A DNA stretch of 64,000 nucleotides, taken from assembly GCF_000372745.1 (NCBI RefSeq), contig NZ_KB889672.1, positions 51,867 to 115,866 on the forward strand, read 5' to 3'. The translations under genes were made by a program, and so were the position numbers. This document shows positions 8,709 to 17,068 of this stretch, in pieces (position 1 is the first letter of the stretch; each line of letters opens with the position of its first letter). The stretch is from Embleya scabrispora DSM 41855 (lineage in GTDB: Bacteria; Actinomycetota; Actinomycetes; Streptomycetales; Streptomycetaceae). The notes below the pieces were generated by a model. The model saw only the letters and a list, made by a program, of their open reading frames with translations, had not been told where the DNA came from and did not search any database.

Positions 8709-8981
8709 TCACCCGCTTCTGCTGCGCGAGGTCGACACCGTGCCGGCCGTGACCGCGGCTGCGGGCTCACCGGTTATGGCATCCACCAAGTGCCGCACGG
8801 AGCAGGCGACTTCCAGCCCCTCCCGCGTCCGCAACACGGCCAGGAAACCCTCGACTTCACGAAGGCGACCGACGGTTCCGCGATAGGGATCGCGGAACAG
8901 CTTGCCGAAATGGCGCACTCCCCAGCGTGCGATCCGAATCGAAGTCCGGTCCCCCGCGCCGGTGGTGTCGATCGTGAACAT
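8709..8981 (-). CDS. unrecognised 90-aa protein, relative of the 136-aa neighbour
   Basis: ATG at 8981 is preceded by GAGAGGTAGG. The middle (GRLREVEGFLAVLRTREGLE followed by VRHLV) shares the pattern GxLxxVxGxxAxxRTRxGxE...VRxLV with the next gene. This points to a common SH3/KOW-like beta fold; the fold is a guess from pattern only. The N-terminus is MFTIDTTGAGDRTS and the tail is rich in Ala, Ser and Arg. It sits between the 62-aa and 136-aa genes with gaps of 2 and 4 bp, so the three form a tight unit. Confidence 0.6.
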   Translation of the reverse strand: MFTIDTTGAGDRTSIRIARWGVRHFGKLFRDPYRGTVGRLREVEGFLAVLRTREGLEVACSVRHLVDAITGEPAAAVTAGTVSTSRSRSG

Positions 8982-8983
8982 GC

Positions 8984-9172
8984 CTACCTCTCGGTTGCCG
9001 TCGGCCACGACATCGGCGATTCGTTCTGCGCGTCATTGCCCATTTGAGGCAACAACCTTGTGGCATCGCCTAGTTCGAAGTCCTCGCGAGGCTTGATGTC
9101 CTCGCGTTCACCGTTGGGGTAGAGGCGGTAGACGCTCATGGTCATCCGGCTCTTGCCCTCCCCCACGCCCAT
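8984..9172 (-). CDS. unrecognised 62-aa protein, first gene of the minus-strand unit
   Basis: ATG 9172 is preceded by AGGAGAG at good spacing; an internal ATG ten codons later (MSVYRLYPNGERED) is another possible start. The sequence is hydrophilic, with an acidic centre (REDFELGDATRLLPQM). It is not itself a graspetide precursor: the PFGMRHL-like leader is absent. It opens the unit that leads to the precursor and is divergent from the XRE regulator 148 bp away. Confidence 0.55.
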   Translation of the reverse strand: MGVGEGKSRMTMSVYRLYPNGEREDIKPREDFELGDATRLLPQMGNDAQNESPMSWPTATER

Positions 9173-9201
9173 GGATCTCTCCTGACGAAGTGCTGATCCG
9201 A

Positions 9202-9226
9202 GCAGGTACACCGGGGCGACCTGCTT
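9202..9226. promoter_or_regulatory. inverted repeat in the divergent promoter region
   Basis: Arms AGCAGGT (9202-9208) and ACCTGCT (9220-9226), separated by 11 nt, lie between the 62-aa gene (minus) and the XRE regulator (plus). A TGATCC element occurs on both sides, near 9195 and 9238. A candidate operator for the adjacent XRE protein; no binding evidence. Confidence 0.4.
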
Positions 9227-9319
9227 CTGTGTGACTGATCCACTACTGAGAGAACACCTTTGGGGCTACCTTGGGAACGGTGCAGCGTTCAGCAGTGGAA
9301 TCTGAGGGATAGGCGCAGA

Positions 9320-10141
9320 ATGCCGACAGCGAAAGATCTTGATCCGGAAGCCTCGATGTGGGACCTCTTCGGCGCACACCTGCGATTTCTCCGCAAACTC
9401 GCAGGCATGACGCAGCAGAAGCTCGGGAGCGACTTGCATTCAACAGGGTCGTTTGTTGGACAGATAGAGACCGCCGAGCGACGGCCCAGCCCCGAGTTCG
9501 CGGCCGATCTCGATCGAGCCCTTGGCGGAACGGGCCTGCTGATCGCCACCGCCTTCCACGCGTACCGCTTGGCGGAGGGGCGGCTCAGTTGGTTCGAGAC
9601 CTTCGCGGAGTCCGAGCAGCAGGCATCCCGCATCCGTACCTTCCAGCCGCAGGCGATTCCCGGACTGCTCCAGTGCGAGGATTACGTCCGGGCCCTCCTG
9701 CACAAGGCCAGGTTTCCGCCGGCGATCGTCGAGTCCTGGGTTGCGCGTCGACTCAAGCGAAAGCGCTTGCTCACCAAGAAGGAGGCGCCGCAGTACTGGG
9801 CGGCAGTGGACGAGGCCGCACTCATCCGACTGAAGCATGATCCACGGGTGGCCGGCCCACAACTCGTGCATCTGCTGGAGGTGAGTGAATTGTCGAACGT
9901 GGTGTTCGAAGTAGTCCCGATGGACTGCGGCTTGCACCCTTGCATGGATGGGGCATTCGTCGTGCTCTCGATTCCTGGTCGCGGCGAGTGTGCCTACGCG
10001 GCCGGCATGGTCGAGGGGCAGATGATCACCGAAGGCCACGCCGTCGCGGAAATTCAGCGTCGATACGATCTGTTGCGAGCCGAGACTCTTTCCCCCTCGC
10101 GTTCGCAACAGCTTCTGCGAGACCTCTTGGAGAGCACATGA
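9320..10141 (+). CDS. XRE-family regulator with DUF5753-type sensor domain
   Basis: A 273-aa protein. An N-terminal helix-turn-helix covers residues ~14-70 (LRFLRKLAGMTQQKLGSDL, then SFVGQIETAERRPS). A C-terminal domain of the kind found in streptomycete XRE/DUF5753 proteins follows (WFETFAESEQQASRIRTFQP, then IPGLLQCEDYVRALL). These proteins typically pair with a short DUF397 protein, as here, and some pairs behave like toxin/antitoxin or developmental switches. ATG 9320 is chosen with GAGGGATAGG upstream. Divergent placement beside the graspetide genes suggests local control, unproven. Confidence 0.88.
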   Translation: MPTAKDLDPEASMWDLFGAHLRFLRKLAGMTQQKLGSDLHSTGSFVGQIETAERRPSPEFAADLDRALGGTGLLIATAFHAYRLAEGRLSWFETFAESEQQASRIRTFQPQAIPGLLQCEDYVRALLHKARFPPAIVESWVARRLKRKRLLTKKEAPQYWAAVDEAALIRLKHDPRVAGPQLVHLLEVSELSNVVFEVVPMDCGLHPCMDGAFVVLSIPGRGECAYAAGMVEGQMITEGHAVAEIQRRYDLLRAETLSPSRSQQLLRDLLEST

Positions 10142-10329
10142 CGAAGGCACGCTCCCAGTCCCCCGGTTGGCGGAAGTCGACCTACAGCGGTCAGAGCGAC
10201 CAGGAATGCGTTGAGGTGGCGCCACTCGACAGCGCTGTTGGTGCACGCGATTCCAACGACATAGCGCGCGGCCATCTGGCCATATCGCCGGTCGCCTGGG
10301 CAGCTCTGATGCAGTCCATCAAACAGTGA
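10138..10329 (+). CDS. DUF397 domain protein
   Basis: A 63-aa protein with the family pattern WRKSTYSGQSDQECVEVA, then ARDSNDIARGHLAISPVAW. Its start overlaps the regulator stop (ATGA). DUF397 proteins are small partners of XRE/DUF5753 regulators and are thought to antagonise them (BldB/WhiJ-type systems). Function here is inferred from the pairing. Confidence 0.88.
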   Translation: MTKARSQSPGWRKSTYSGQSDQECVEVAPLDSAVGARDSNDIARGHLAISPVAWAALMQSIKQ

Positions 10330-10355
10330 TCCGACGTCACAGGTGAGAGGCGCAA

Positions 10356-10991
10356 GTGCGTGAGGAAGTCGGGTGTGAGCCACCGCTGATGGTCATGCTC
10401 GTCGCCTCCGTCATCGTCTACGACCGGGTGAACAGGCGGGTCGTGCTCCTGCGTCGAGGCGAGAACAAGACGTTCGCGCCCGGGATGTGGAGTCTGCCCA
10501 GCGGCAAAGCAGCGCCTGGGGAACCCATCACGCACACGGCAGTTCGCGAACTCCGCGAGGAGACGGGGCTGGTGGTCGCGCCGCAGGCGTTGCGTCTCAC
10601 CCATGTGACGCACAGCACTCACAGCCCGGAGGCGCCGGAGGGGTTCGTCGTGCTGGTCTTCGCTGCCGAGGAGTGGGGCGGCGAGCCCGTCAACGCCGAG
10701 CCCGGCAAGCACTCGGCTGTGGCCTGGGTCGACACGGACGACCTGCCGACCGACTTCGTTCCGTCGACCCTGCACGCGTTGGAACGGTACCTCGCGAGCA
10801 AGCGCCCCGAGGTGGCCATCGACGGATGGGACGGCGCACAAGGCCGTCCGCTTGCCGGCTCCCACGACCCGGCCGGCCCACCCGCACCCCGCGCCCCCTT
10901 CCAGACGCGCCCGGCCGGACCGGATGGGGTATCGGCCGCGTCGCGGGTGTACGTCCCGGCGCGTAGCGAACGGCCCGACCCGGCCGCATAG
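10356..10991 (+). CDS. Nudix hydrolase with disordered C-terminal tail
   Basis: 211 aa from a GTG at 10356 with GTGAGAGGCGC upstream. The Nudix box is GKAAPGEPITHTAVRELREETGL, split here as GKAAPGE and RELREETGL, near residues 50-72. The domain ends around residue 150 (LHALERYLASKRPEV). The final ~60 residues are Pro/Ala/Arg-rich and look unstructured, so the functional stop may be evolutionarily loose. Starts 26 bp after the DUF397 gene and may share its transcript. Substrate unknown. Confidence 0.85.
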   Translation: MREEVGCEPPLMVMLVASVIVYDRVNRRVVLLRRGENKTFAPGMWSLPSGKAAPGEPITHTAVRELREETGLVVAPQALRLTHVTHSTHSPEAPEGFVVLVFAAEEWGGEPVNAEPGKHSAVAWVDTDDLPTDFVPSTLHALERYLASKRPEVAIDGWDGAQGRPLAGSHDPAGPPAPRAPFQTRPAGPDGVSAASRVYVPARSERPDPAA

Positions 10992-11444
10992 GGGACGTGC
11001 GACCGGTCACGGAAGACCCTTGCCGGCTCGCTCGCCCCCACCGCCCAGCCCGTCTCGCGCCGACCACTCCCCGCCACGCCGACCCGCGCCAACCCACGCC
11101 GACCGCCGACCCTCACGGTTCGGGTGTGCCTCTTGCCGCACAATCGCCCATATAAATGCATGCTACACTTATTAGCGAAGCTAACAAGCATGGCTCGCGA
11201 CCGTGGTACGTCGGTCGCATGAGAGTGCGGAGGTCTCGCTGCCGCGGCGCCGTTGGAGGAGCACTTCGACGTGCACGTGCCGCTCCTGGTCGCGACCGTC
11301 GACCACCGCGACACCCCGACGGCGCGTACGCCGCAGCCCGTCGTGGCCGCCGCCTGACCCTGCCGCCGCCCGACTCGGCAGGGCGAGTAGAAATAGTTCG
11401 ACAGCTGTAAAACCTGTAAACCTGCGGAAAAGGAAGTGCGCGAC
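10992..11444. other. intergenic region before the universal stress gene
   Basis: No convincing gene. It contains a locally AT-rich patch at 11150-11190 that includes the palindrome listed at 11168-11188. The patch probably holds the promoter of the downstream universal stress gene. Frames on either strand here show no protein-like composition. Confidence 0.5.
11168..11188. promoter_or_regulatory. 21-bp near-perfect palindrome, candidate operator
   Basis: Arms CTTATTAGC and GCTAACAAG around a GAA spacer; 8 of 9 arm positions are complementary. It lies in the only AT-rich patch of the region, ~257 bp before the universal stress gene. Layout resembles a MarR-type operator, but no such regulator is adjacent. 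Confidence 0.45.
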
Positions 11445-11873
11445 ATGTACCAGCGGATCCTGGTCGCAGTGGACTCCACCCCCGAAGCCGACGAAGTCCT
11501 GGCGCACACCGCCCGACTGGCCGTCGCCGGCGAAGCCGCCGTCCGCGTCCTGCACGTGCAGGCCCTGGACGTGGTGGACGGCGGCGGCGTGGGCGGCGTC
11601 GTCGAGGACGAGACCGCCGACGCGGCGGTCAAGGTGGTCACCTCGGCCGTCGACACGCTCAAGGCGGCCGGCGTGAGCAACGTCGAGGGCTGGACCGAGG
11701 AAACCGTGCGCGGCGACATACCCAACGCGGTCCTGGATCAGGCCCGCACCTTCGACGCCGACCTGGTCGTGCTGGGCGCGCGTCGACACGGCGGCGTGGC
11801 GAGCCTGTTCCTGGGCAGCGTCAGCGACACGGTCGCCCACCGCTCGGCCTGCCCGGTACTGCTGATCCCGTAA
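11445..11873 (+). CDS. universal stress protein (UspA family)
   Basis: A 142-aa single Usp domain: N-terminal MYQRILVAVDSTPEAD, a VVLGARRHGG loop and GSVSDTV near the C-terminus. The G...GS glycines resemble the nucleotide-binding loop of ATP-binding Usp proteins, with two extra residues in the first interval. ATG 11445 is preferred over GTG 11436 because GGAAAAGGAAG lies at proper distance. Usp proteins help cells survive stress or growth arrest; exact role unknown. Followed by a strong hairpin. Confidence 0.9.
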   Translation: MYQRILVAVDSTPEADEVLAHTARLAVAGEAAVRVLHVQALDVVDGGGVGGVVEDETADAAVKVVTSAVDTLKAAGVSNVEGWTEETVRGDIPNAVLDQARTFDADLVVLGARRHGGVASLFLGSVSDTVAHRSACPVLLIP

Positions 11874-11883
11874 TCCACCCGCC

Positions 11884-11940
11884 CACACGCGCGGGCCCCG
11901 CACCTTCCCCCGAGGGGACGTCCGGGGCCCGCGGCGTGTG
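11884..11940. terminator. long hairpin terminator
   Basis: Left arm CACACGC-GCGGGCCCCG and right arm CGGGGCCCGC-GGCGTGTG pair over ~17 bp with one bulge, 10 bp after the universal stress gene stop. It can also stop the convergent SUFU-domain gene (ends 11961). Confidence 0.8.
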
Positions 11941-11960
11941 GTGGTCGGCTGATCTCCCCC

Positions 11961-12569
11961 TCAACCCAGCGGCACCGCACGCCGGTTGGGGTCGCGAAGG
12001 TCGGTGCCGTGGCTGAGCCACTTCTCCTGGAGCGCCTCCGCGCCCTGTGCCCGCTTCCAGGCAGCCTCGGCGGGCGTCATCGGAAGCAGCGGGAAGAACC
12101 GGACCGGGTCGGCCGGATCCGGCAGCGCCAGGTCGGCGAGCAGGCCACCGGGCTCGGCGACCAGCACCGCGTGGAAGGCGGCGCCGTCCCACAGCGGGCC
12201 ACCCAGGTCGAGCGACGCGCCGGGCGCGATCACCAGGCCCTCCACCTGCGGAGTCGCGCCCAGCACGGCCAACGGACGCAACACCGAGTCGTGTCCGCCG
12301 CGCACCGAGAGCACCAACTCCGCCCGCGGGCCCGCGACCGGGTCGGCCAGCAGCGCCGCCGGATCGGCCATCGGGGCCCGGGACATGCCCAACGTCGCGT
12401 ACCGGACCACACCCCCGGCGTCCGGCCCGAAGCGCAGCACCTCGATGCGATCGGCGCCGACGAAGGTGACGCCGGCCCGGCCGGTCGGGTCGCCGAACGC
12501 GGCAGTCAGATGTGCCTCGACCTGCGGAGTGGGGTCGACCGGCTCGGGTCCCGGCGTGAAGTCGAACAT
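11961..12569 (-). CDS. suppressor-of-fused (SUFU) domain protein
   Basis: A 202-aa protein starting MFDFTPGPEPVDPTPQVEAH. The C-terminal half has the family feature FFPLLPMTPAEAAWKRAQG, then LQEKWLSHGTDLRDPNR. Bacterial SUFU-domain proteins are often immunity-like or of unknown function; in streptomycetes a stand-alone copy near corA is common. No signal peptide or membrane span. The assignment rests on remembered family pattern. Confidence 0.75.
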   Translation of the reverse strand: MFDFTPGPEPVDPTPQVEAHLTAAFGDPTGRAGVTFVGADRIEVLRFGPDAGGVVRYATLGMSRAPMADPAALLADPVAGPRAELVLSVRGGHDSVLRPLAVLGATPQVEGLVIAPGASLDLGGPLWDGAAFHAVLVAEPGGLLADLALPDPADPVRFFPLLPMTPAEAAWKRAQGAEALQEKWLSHGTDLRDPNRRAVPLG

Positions 12570-13051
12570 GCCCGCATGCTAATTCGCCGTCAGGAGCCTT
12601 TCGTATACCGGCCATTGGCACCGACTCTCTGGTGTACTCTGCATAGTCGGCCCGCCGGATGTGGACATCCTCGCGCGCCATCGGATGACGGACTCGCCAT
12701 CGCCCCGACCCACCCGGTCGGCGAGCGGAGGCTTTCCCCCAGCGGGGACCGGCCGTGGGAGGTGATCGTGGTGCATACCAGCACACCGTGCAGTACCGGC
12801 GGCTCACCCGATCTTCCCCGATCCAGTCGCACGCCCCGCCCTTTCTGAGGGTTTCCGAGACTTTCGCCGAGTTCCGGCCACCGCTTCCCGGCCCGGTACC
12901 CGATCTCCGAATTTCCTCCGTGACGGGGCGTCAGGATCTTTTGCCGTTCTTTCGGTGATTCGTTCCGCTTGCACGTGTCGACGCTCCCCGCGGCCTGCCC
13001 GCCGCGGCGCTGCGGCGTCGGCGCGCGCCCGGTCAGTGCAGGAGCCCCGCC
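12570..13051. other. intergenic region between SUFU gene and corA
   Basis: A 480-bp stretch with no supported gene. It must contain the divergent promoters of both genes. No recognisable magnesium riboswitch core was found before corA. Pyrimidine-rich tracts at 12820-12960 precede the corA start. Confidence 0.4.
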
Positions 13052-14128
13052 ATGTCGATGATCCGCGACCTCCGTGCCGTAGTCCGTCCGCTCCGCCGCA
13101 CCCCGCTGCCGTCCACCACGCCCGTGGTGAACGGGAACTGTGTGGTGGATTGCGCCGTGTACCGCGACGGTCGACGCCTGGACGGCTACGCGAATCCCGA
13201 CTCGGCGATCCACGAGGTACGCACCGGCGGCGGCTTCGTCTGGATCGGCCTGCACGAGCCGAGCGCGCTCGAACTGTCCGGTATCGCCGAGCGGTTCGGG
13301 CTGCACCCGCTCGCCGTCGAGGACGCGGTGCACGCGCACCAGCGGCCCAAGCTGGAGCGCTACGACGACACCCTGTTCGCGGTGTTCAAGACGGTCACCT
13401 ACGTCGAGCACGAGCAGCTCTCGGCGACCAGCGAGATCGTCGAGACCGGCGAGATCATGGTCTTCCTCGGCAACGACTTCGTGGTCACCGTGCGGCACGG
13501 CCGGCACGGCGCGCTCGCCGACCTGCGCTGTCGGCTGGAGGACGGCGGCGAACTGCTCGCCGCGGGCCCCTCGGCGGTCCTGCACGCGGTGGCCGACCGG
13601 GTGGTGGACACCTACCTCGATGTCGCGCAGCTCATCCAGGACGACATCGACGAGGTCGAGAACGACGTGTTCGGCGGTGGCGGCGCGGGTGACGCGGGTC
13701 GGATCTACCAGCTCAAGCGCGAACTGCTCGAACTCAAGCGCGCCGTCGCGCCGCTGGCTCGTCCGCTGCACTCGCTGGCCGAACGGCCGATGCGCCAGGT
13801 GCACCCGGACATCCGCGAGTACTTCCGCGACGTCGAGGACCACCTGTCGCGCGTCGGCGAACAGGTCGCCTCCTTCGACGAGTTGCTGACCTCGATCCTG
13901 CAGGCCAACCTCGCGCAGGTGACCGTCGCGCAGAACGAGGACATGCGCAAGATCTCCGCCTGGGTGGCGATCTTCGCGGTGCCCACGATGCTGGCCGGCG
14001 TGTACGGGATGAACTTCGAACACATGCCGGAGCTGAAGTGGCGGTACGGCTACCCGATGACGCTGTGTGTGATCGCGGTCGTGTGCACGCTGATGCACCG
14101 GGGCTTTCGCCGCAACGGATGGTTGTGA
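13052..14128 (+). CDS. corA: CorA-family magnesium/cobalt transporter
   Basis: 358 aa. A large cytoplasmic N-terminal domain (residues 1-290) is followed by two C-terminal membrane helices. The signature YGMNFEHMPE is near residues 318-327, between the helices at ISAWVAIFAVPTMLAGV and MTLCVIAVVCTLMH. The GMN motif forms the selectivity loop of the pentameric channel. A long helix with ELLELKRAVAPL and VGEQVASFDELL fits the stalk. GTGCAGGAGCCCCGCC precedes the ATG. Confidence 0.93.
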   Translation: MSMIRDLRAVVRPLRRTPLPSTTPVVNGNCVVDCAVYRDGRRLDGYANPDSAIHEVRTGGGFVWIGLHEPSALELSGIAERFGLHPLAVEDAVHAHQRPKLERYDDTLFAVFKTVTYVEHEQLSATSEIVETGEIMVFLGNDFVVTVRHGRHGALADLRCRLEDGGELLAAGPSAVLHAVADRVVDTYLDVAQLIQDDIDEVENDVFGGGGAGDAGRIYQLKRELLELKRAVAPLARPLHSLAERPMRQVHPDIREYFRDVEDHLSRVGEQVASFDELLTSILQANLAQVTVAQNEDMRKISAWVAIFAVPTMLAGVYGMNFEHMPELKWRYGYPMTLCVIAVVCTLMHRGFRRNGWL

Positions 14129-14165
14129 CGCGCGTGCGCGTGGTTTCCACCCGCATGGACGCGCC

Positions 14166-14666
14166 CTACAGGTCGAGCCGGCCCACCAGGTTGCGGGCCC
14201 GCTCGGCCAGGTCCGGGCGTACCACCACGTCGTAGCGCGAGGCGACGATCTGGCTCGTGGAGACGAAGTCCCGGCGTCCGCCCAGTGCCTTGTAGCCCAA
14301 CCAGCCGAACAGGGCGCCCGCCCCGATGCCCCAGACCAGACCCATCAGCACCAGCCACAGCCAACCGTGCGTGCGGACCGCGAAGATGCCCAGGAACAGC
14401 CCGATCATCAGGCCGAACCACGCACCGCCGGCGGCGCCGGACGCCGCCGCCTTGCCCGCGGTGAGCCGGCCGAGCACGTTCTCGACCAGCCGCAGGTCGG
14501 CGCCCACGATCGCGGTGTTCTCGACCGGGAACTCGTGGTCGGACAGGTAGTCGACGGCCCTTTGGGCGCCCGCGTAGTTCGTGTACGACGCGATCACCGT
14601 GCCGGTGTTGGCGAGGTCGGAGCCGGGCCCGCCGGCGCCCGGAGGGAGGTTCTGCTGACCGAACAT
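14166..14666 (-). CDS. general stress protein-like membrane protein
   Basis: 166 aa. The N-terminal part (TVIASYTNYAGAQRAVDYLS) matches the general-stress-protein 17M-like fold. A glycine-rich hydrophobic segment then gives two membrane spans (residues ~72-120, WFGLMIGLFLGIFAV and LVLMGLVWGIGAGALFGWLG). A short cytoplasmic tail (YDVVVRPDLAERARNLV) ends it. ATG 14666 is chosen with GAGGCGG upstream. It is convergent with corA across 37 bp. Role probably in envelope stress; unproven. Confidence 0.8.
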   Translation of the reverse strand: MFGQQNLPPGAGGPGSDLANTGTVIASYTNYAGAQRAVDYLSDHEFPVENTAIVGADLRLVENVLGRLTAGKAAASGAAGGAWFGLMIGLFLGIFAVRTHGWLWLVLMGLVWGIGAGALFGWLGYKALGGRRDFVSTSQIVASRYDVVVRPDLAERARNLVGRLDL

Positions 14667-14786
14667 GGGTGTGCCGCCTCGCCTGGATGCCGGGTGGTGG
14701 GCCGTGGGGTGGTTCGACCCGGAACGTGTACCCGGTGAAATTCGCGACAACACGTGACAATCACCCGAAAAGGCAACGCGTGACAA

Positions 14787-15683
14787 TCACCTGTAAGCCG
14801 ACTCGCCGGACAGGACCTCGTGCACGGCATCGGCCACCGCGTCCGGTCGGTCCGACATCACGAAGTGCGCGGAGTCGTCCAGCACATCGCAGCGCCCGTG
14901 CGGGGACAGGTTCGCCAGCGTGCGCAGCGCGCGCACCCAGCGGGCCCGGGCGGCCAGGCTCTCGTAGCCCCCGGCGGCGGCCAGCACCCGCAACGGCACG
15001 TCCGGGAGCGGTGCGACCCGGCGCAGGTCGGCGAGTTCGGCGGCGACGTCGAGGTAGGTGGCGTTCTCGGTCAACGCGGTCGCGAAGAACCGGCCCGACC
15101 CGTACGCGCCGCGCACCCAGCGCGCGTCCGCGACGTCGCGATGGCGGCGCGACTGGGTGAACAGGACCGAGCGGCGCGCCGCGGGGCCGACCGCCCGGGC
15201 CAGCCCGCCGACCCGCATCGCTCCCCCGACCACCCGCGCCACCCGGACCCGGGCCCGGCGCGCGGGCCGCGGTCTGGGCTTGTCCTCGTTGCTCGGGTCC
15301 ACCAGCACCAGGCCGGCGGTGCGCTCGGGATACATCCGGGCGAAGCCCTCGACATGGAACGCGCCGAGCGAGTGGGCCAGCAGGACGTAGGGACCGGGCA
15401 ATGCCAGCGCGTCGGCCAGCGCGGCGATCCGGTCGGCCTCGTGCGCCAGGGTGGGCGGTCGTGGATCCGGCTCGGAGTAGCCCAGGCCCGGGCGGTCGAA
15501 CCGGACCACCGTGCAGTCGGCGGTCAGCAGCGGCGCCACCGCATCCCAGTCGAACCACGCGCCGCCGAGCCCGCTGGTGGCGATCACCACGGGCCCGGAG
15601 CCCTCGCGGACCGCATGCAGGGCGGCCCCGTCGATCCGAACGAATGTGCCGGGCGGTACCGGTACCGGGCGTCTCGCAGCCAT
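14787..15683 (-). CDS. alpha/beta-fold hydrolase
   Basis: A 298-aa soluble hydrolase. Oxyanion-region GLGGAWFDW is near residue 40, RPGLGYSEP near 66, and the nucleophile elbow AHSLG near 109, where Gly is replaced by Ala at the first position of the GxSxG motif. The late histidine is in SAHFVMSDRPD near 277. ATG 15683 is preceded by GGGAGC. Substrate cannot be told; esterase, lipase or haloalkane-type activity are all possible. Confidence 0.85.
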   Translation of the reverse strand: MAARRPVPVPPGTFVRIDGAALHAVREGSGPVVIATSGLGGAWFDWDAVAPLLTADCTVVRFDRPGLGYSEPDPRPPTLAHEADRIAALADALALPGPYVLLAHSLGAFHVEGFARMYPERTAGLVLVDPSNEDKPRPRPARRARVRVARVVGGAMRVGGLARAVGPAARRSVLFTQSRRHRDVADARWVRGAYGSGRFFATALTENATYLDVAAELADLRRVAPLPDVPLRVLAAAGGYESLAARARWVRALRTLANLSPHGRCDVLDDSAHFVMSDRPDAVADAVHEVLSGESAYR

Positions 15684-15820
15684 GGTGGGCTCCCGATCAC
15701 TGGCGGTTACGCGTCTCGCCATCATCAGCCGCGGCCCGAGCCCCACCCCGCAACGACGCGACGACCGAGCCGATACGGGACCCGGTTGGCCGCGCCGCGC
15801 CTGCCCGCCGACCGGGCACG

Positions 15821-15861
15821 CGTCATACCCCGTCCCGAGGATCCGCGGACGGGGTACGACG
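15821..15861. terminator. hairpin terminator after acyl-CoA dehydrogenase
   Basis: Left arm CGTCATACCCCGTCC and right arm GGACGGGGTACGACG (one wobble pair) with an 11-nt loop, 11 bp beyond the acyl-CoA dehydrogenase stop on the minus strand. Confidence 0.8.
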
Positions 15862-15871
15862 GCACCGGGCT

Positions 15872-17068
15872 TCAGCCCTTGAGCTTGTAGTCCTCCAGCA
15901 GGCGTCGCCCGATGATCATCTTCTGGATCTCGGCCGTGCCCTCGCCGATCAGCAACATCGGCGCCTCCCTGTACAAACGTTCGATTTCGAACTCCTTCGA
16001 GAACCCGTACCCGCCGTGGATGCGGAACGCGTCCTCGACGACCTCCTTGCAGTACTCGGAGGCCAGGTACTTGGCCATCCCCGCCTCGAGGTCGTTGCGC
16101 TCGCCGGCGTCCTTCTTGCGCGCCGCGTTGACCATCATCGCGTGCGCGGCCTCGACCTTGGTGGCCATCTCGGCCAGCTTGAACTGGATCGCCTGGTGGC
16201 CGGTCAGCGGCTTGCCGAAGGTCTCCCGCTGCTGCGCGTAGCGGATGCCCAGCTCGAAGGCGCGCTGTGCGACCCCGCAGCCGCGCGCGGCCACGTTCAC
16301 CCGGCCGACCTCGACGCCGTCCATCATCTGGTAGAAGCCCTTGCCGGGCACCCCGCCCAGGATCCGGTCGGCCGGCACCCGACAGTTGTCGAGCACCATC
16401 TCGGTGGTGTCGACGCCCTTGTAGCCCATCTTGTCGATCTTGCCGGGGATGGTCAGGCCCGGCCGGGTCTCGCCGAAGCCGGACTCCTTGTCCACCAGGA
16501 ACGTGGTCATGTTCCGGTAGACCGACTCCTCGCCCAGTTCGGTCTTGGTGAGCACCGCGACCAGGTTGGCGGTGCCGCCGTTGGTGAGCCACATCTTCTG
16601 ACCGTTGAGCACGTAGAACTCGCCGTCCGGCACCGCCTTGGTGCGGATCGCCGAGACGTCCGACCCGCAGTGCGGCTCGGACATCGAGAACGCGCCGCGG
16701 ATCTCGCCCTCGGCCATCTTCGGCAGGTAGTACGCCTTCTGCTCGTCGGTGCCGTGCTGCTTGATCATGTACGCGACGATGAAGTGCGTGTTGATGATGC
16801 CGGACACGCTCATCCAGCCGCGCGCGATCTCCTCGACCACGAGCGCGTAGGTCAGCAGCGACTCGCCGAGGCCGCCGTACTCCTCCGGGATCATCAGGCC
16901 GAACAGGCCCATGGCCTTCATGCCCTCGACGATCTCCGCCGGGTACTCGTCCCGGTGCTCCAGCTCGGTGGCGACCGGGATGATCTCCTTGTCCACGAAG
17001 GTGCGCACGGTGGCGAGGATCTCCCGCTGGACATCGGTGAGTCCGTCGGTCTGTGCGAGGCGGCCCAT
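15872..17068 (-). CDS. acyl-CoA dehydrogenase
   Basis: A 398-aa flavoprotein of the acyl-CoA dehydrogenase family, introducing a C2-C3 double bond into acyl-CoA and passing electrons to ETF. Visible signatures are GAFSMSEPHCGSDVSAI (FAD/substrate region, residues ~125-141), MWLTNGG near 160 and the C-terminal EGTAEIQKMIIGR. ATG 17068 is chosen with GAAGGAGCG upstream, giving normal family length. It is downstream of hutI on the same strand but 175 bp away, so co-transcription is uncertain. Chain-length preference unknown. Confidence 0.92.
   Translation of the reverse strand: MGRLAQTDGLTDVQREILATVRTFVDKEIIPVATELEHRDEYPAEIVEGMKAMGLFGLMIPEEYGGLGESLLTYALVVEEIARGWMSVSGIINTHFIVAYMIKQHGTDEQKAYYLPKMAEGEIRGAFSMSEPHCGSDVSAIRTKAVPDGEFYVLNGQKMWLTNGGTANLVAVLTKTELGEESVYRNMTTFLVDKESGFGETRPGLTIPGKIDKMGYKGVDTTEMVLDNCRVPADRILGGVPGKGFYQMMDGVEVGRVNVAARGCGVAQRAFELGIRYAQQRETFGKPLTGHQAIQFKLAEMATKVEAAHAMMVNAARKKDAGERNDLEAGMAKYLASEYCKEVVEDAFRIHGGYGFSKEFEIERLYREAPMLLIGEGTAEIQKMIIGRRLLEDYKLKG

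Noticed and set aside
8285..8752. 155-codon plus-strand frame opposite the 136-aa gene
   Set aside because: The minus-strand frames are tightly packed with plausible starts and share a repeated module with each other; the plus frame has no such support.
10619..11725. Minus-strand frame across the Nudix gene and the universal stress promoter
   Set aside because: Antisense to both genes and Ser/Thr/Arg-rich; no ribosome site.
12600..13050. Possible magnesium riboswitch before corA
   Set aside because: No M-box core sequence and no convincing multi-stem leader could be found by eye; a covariance-model search would be needed to overturn this.
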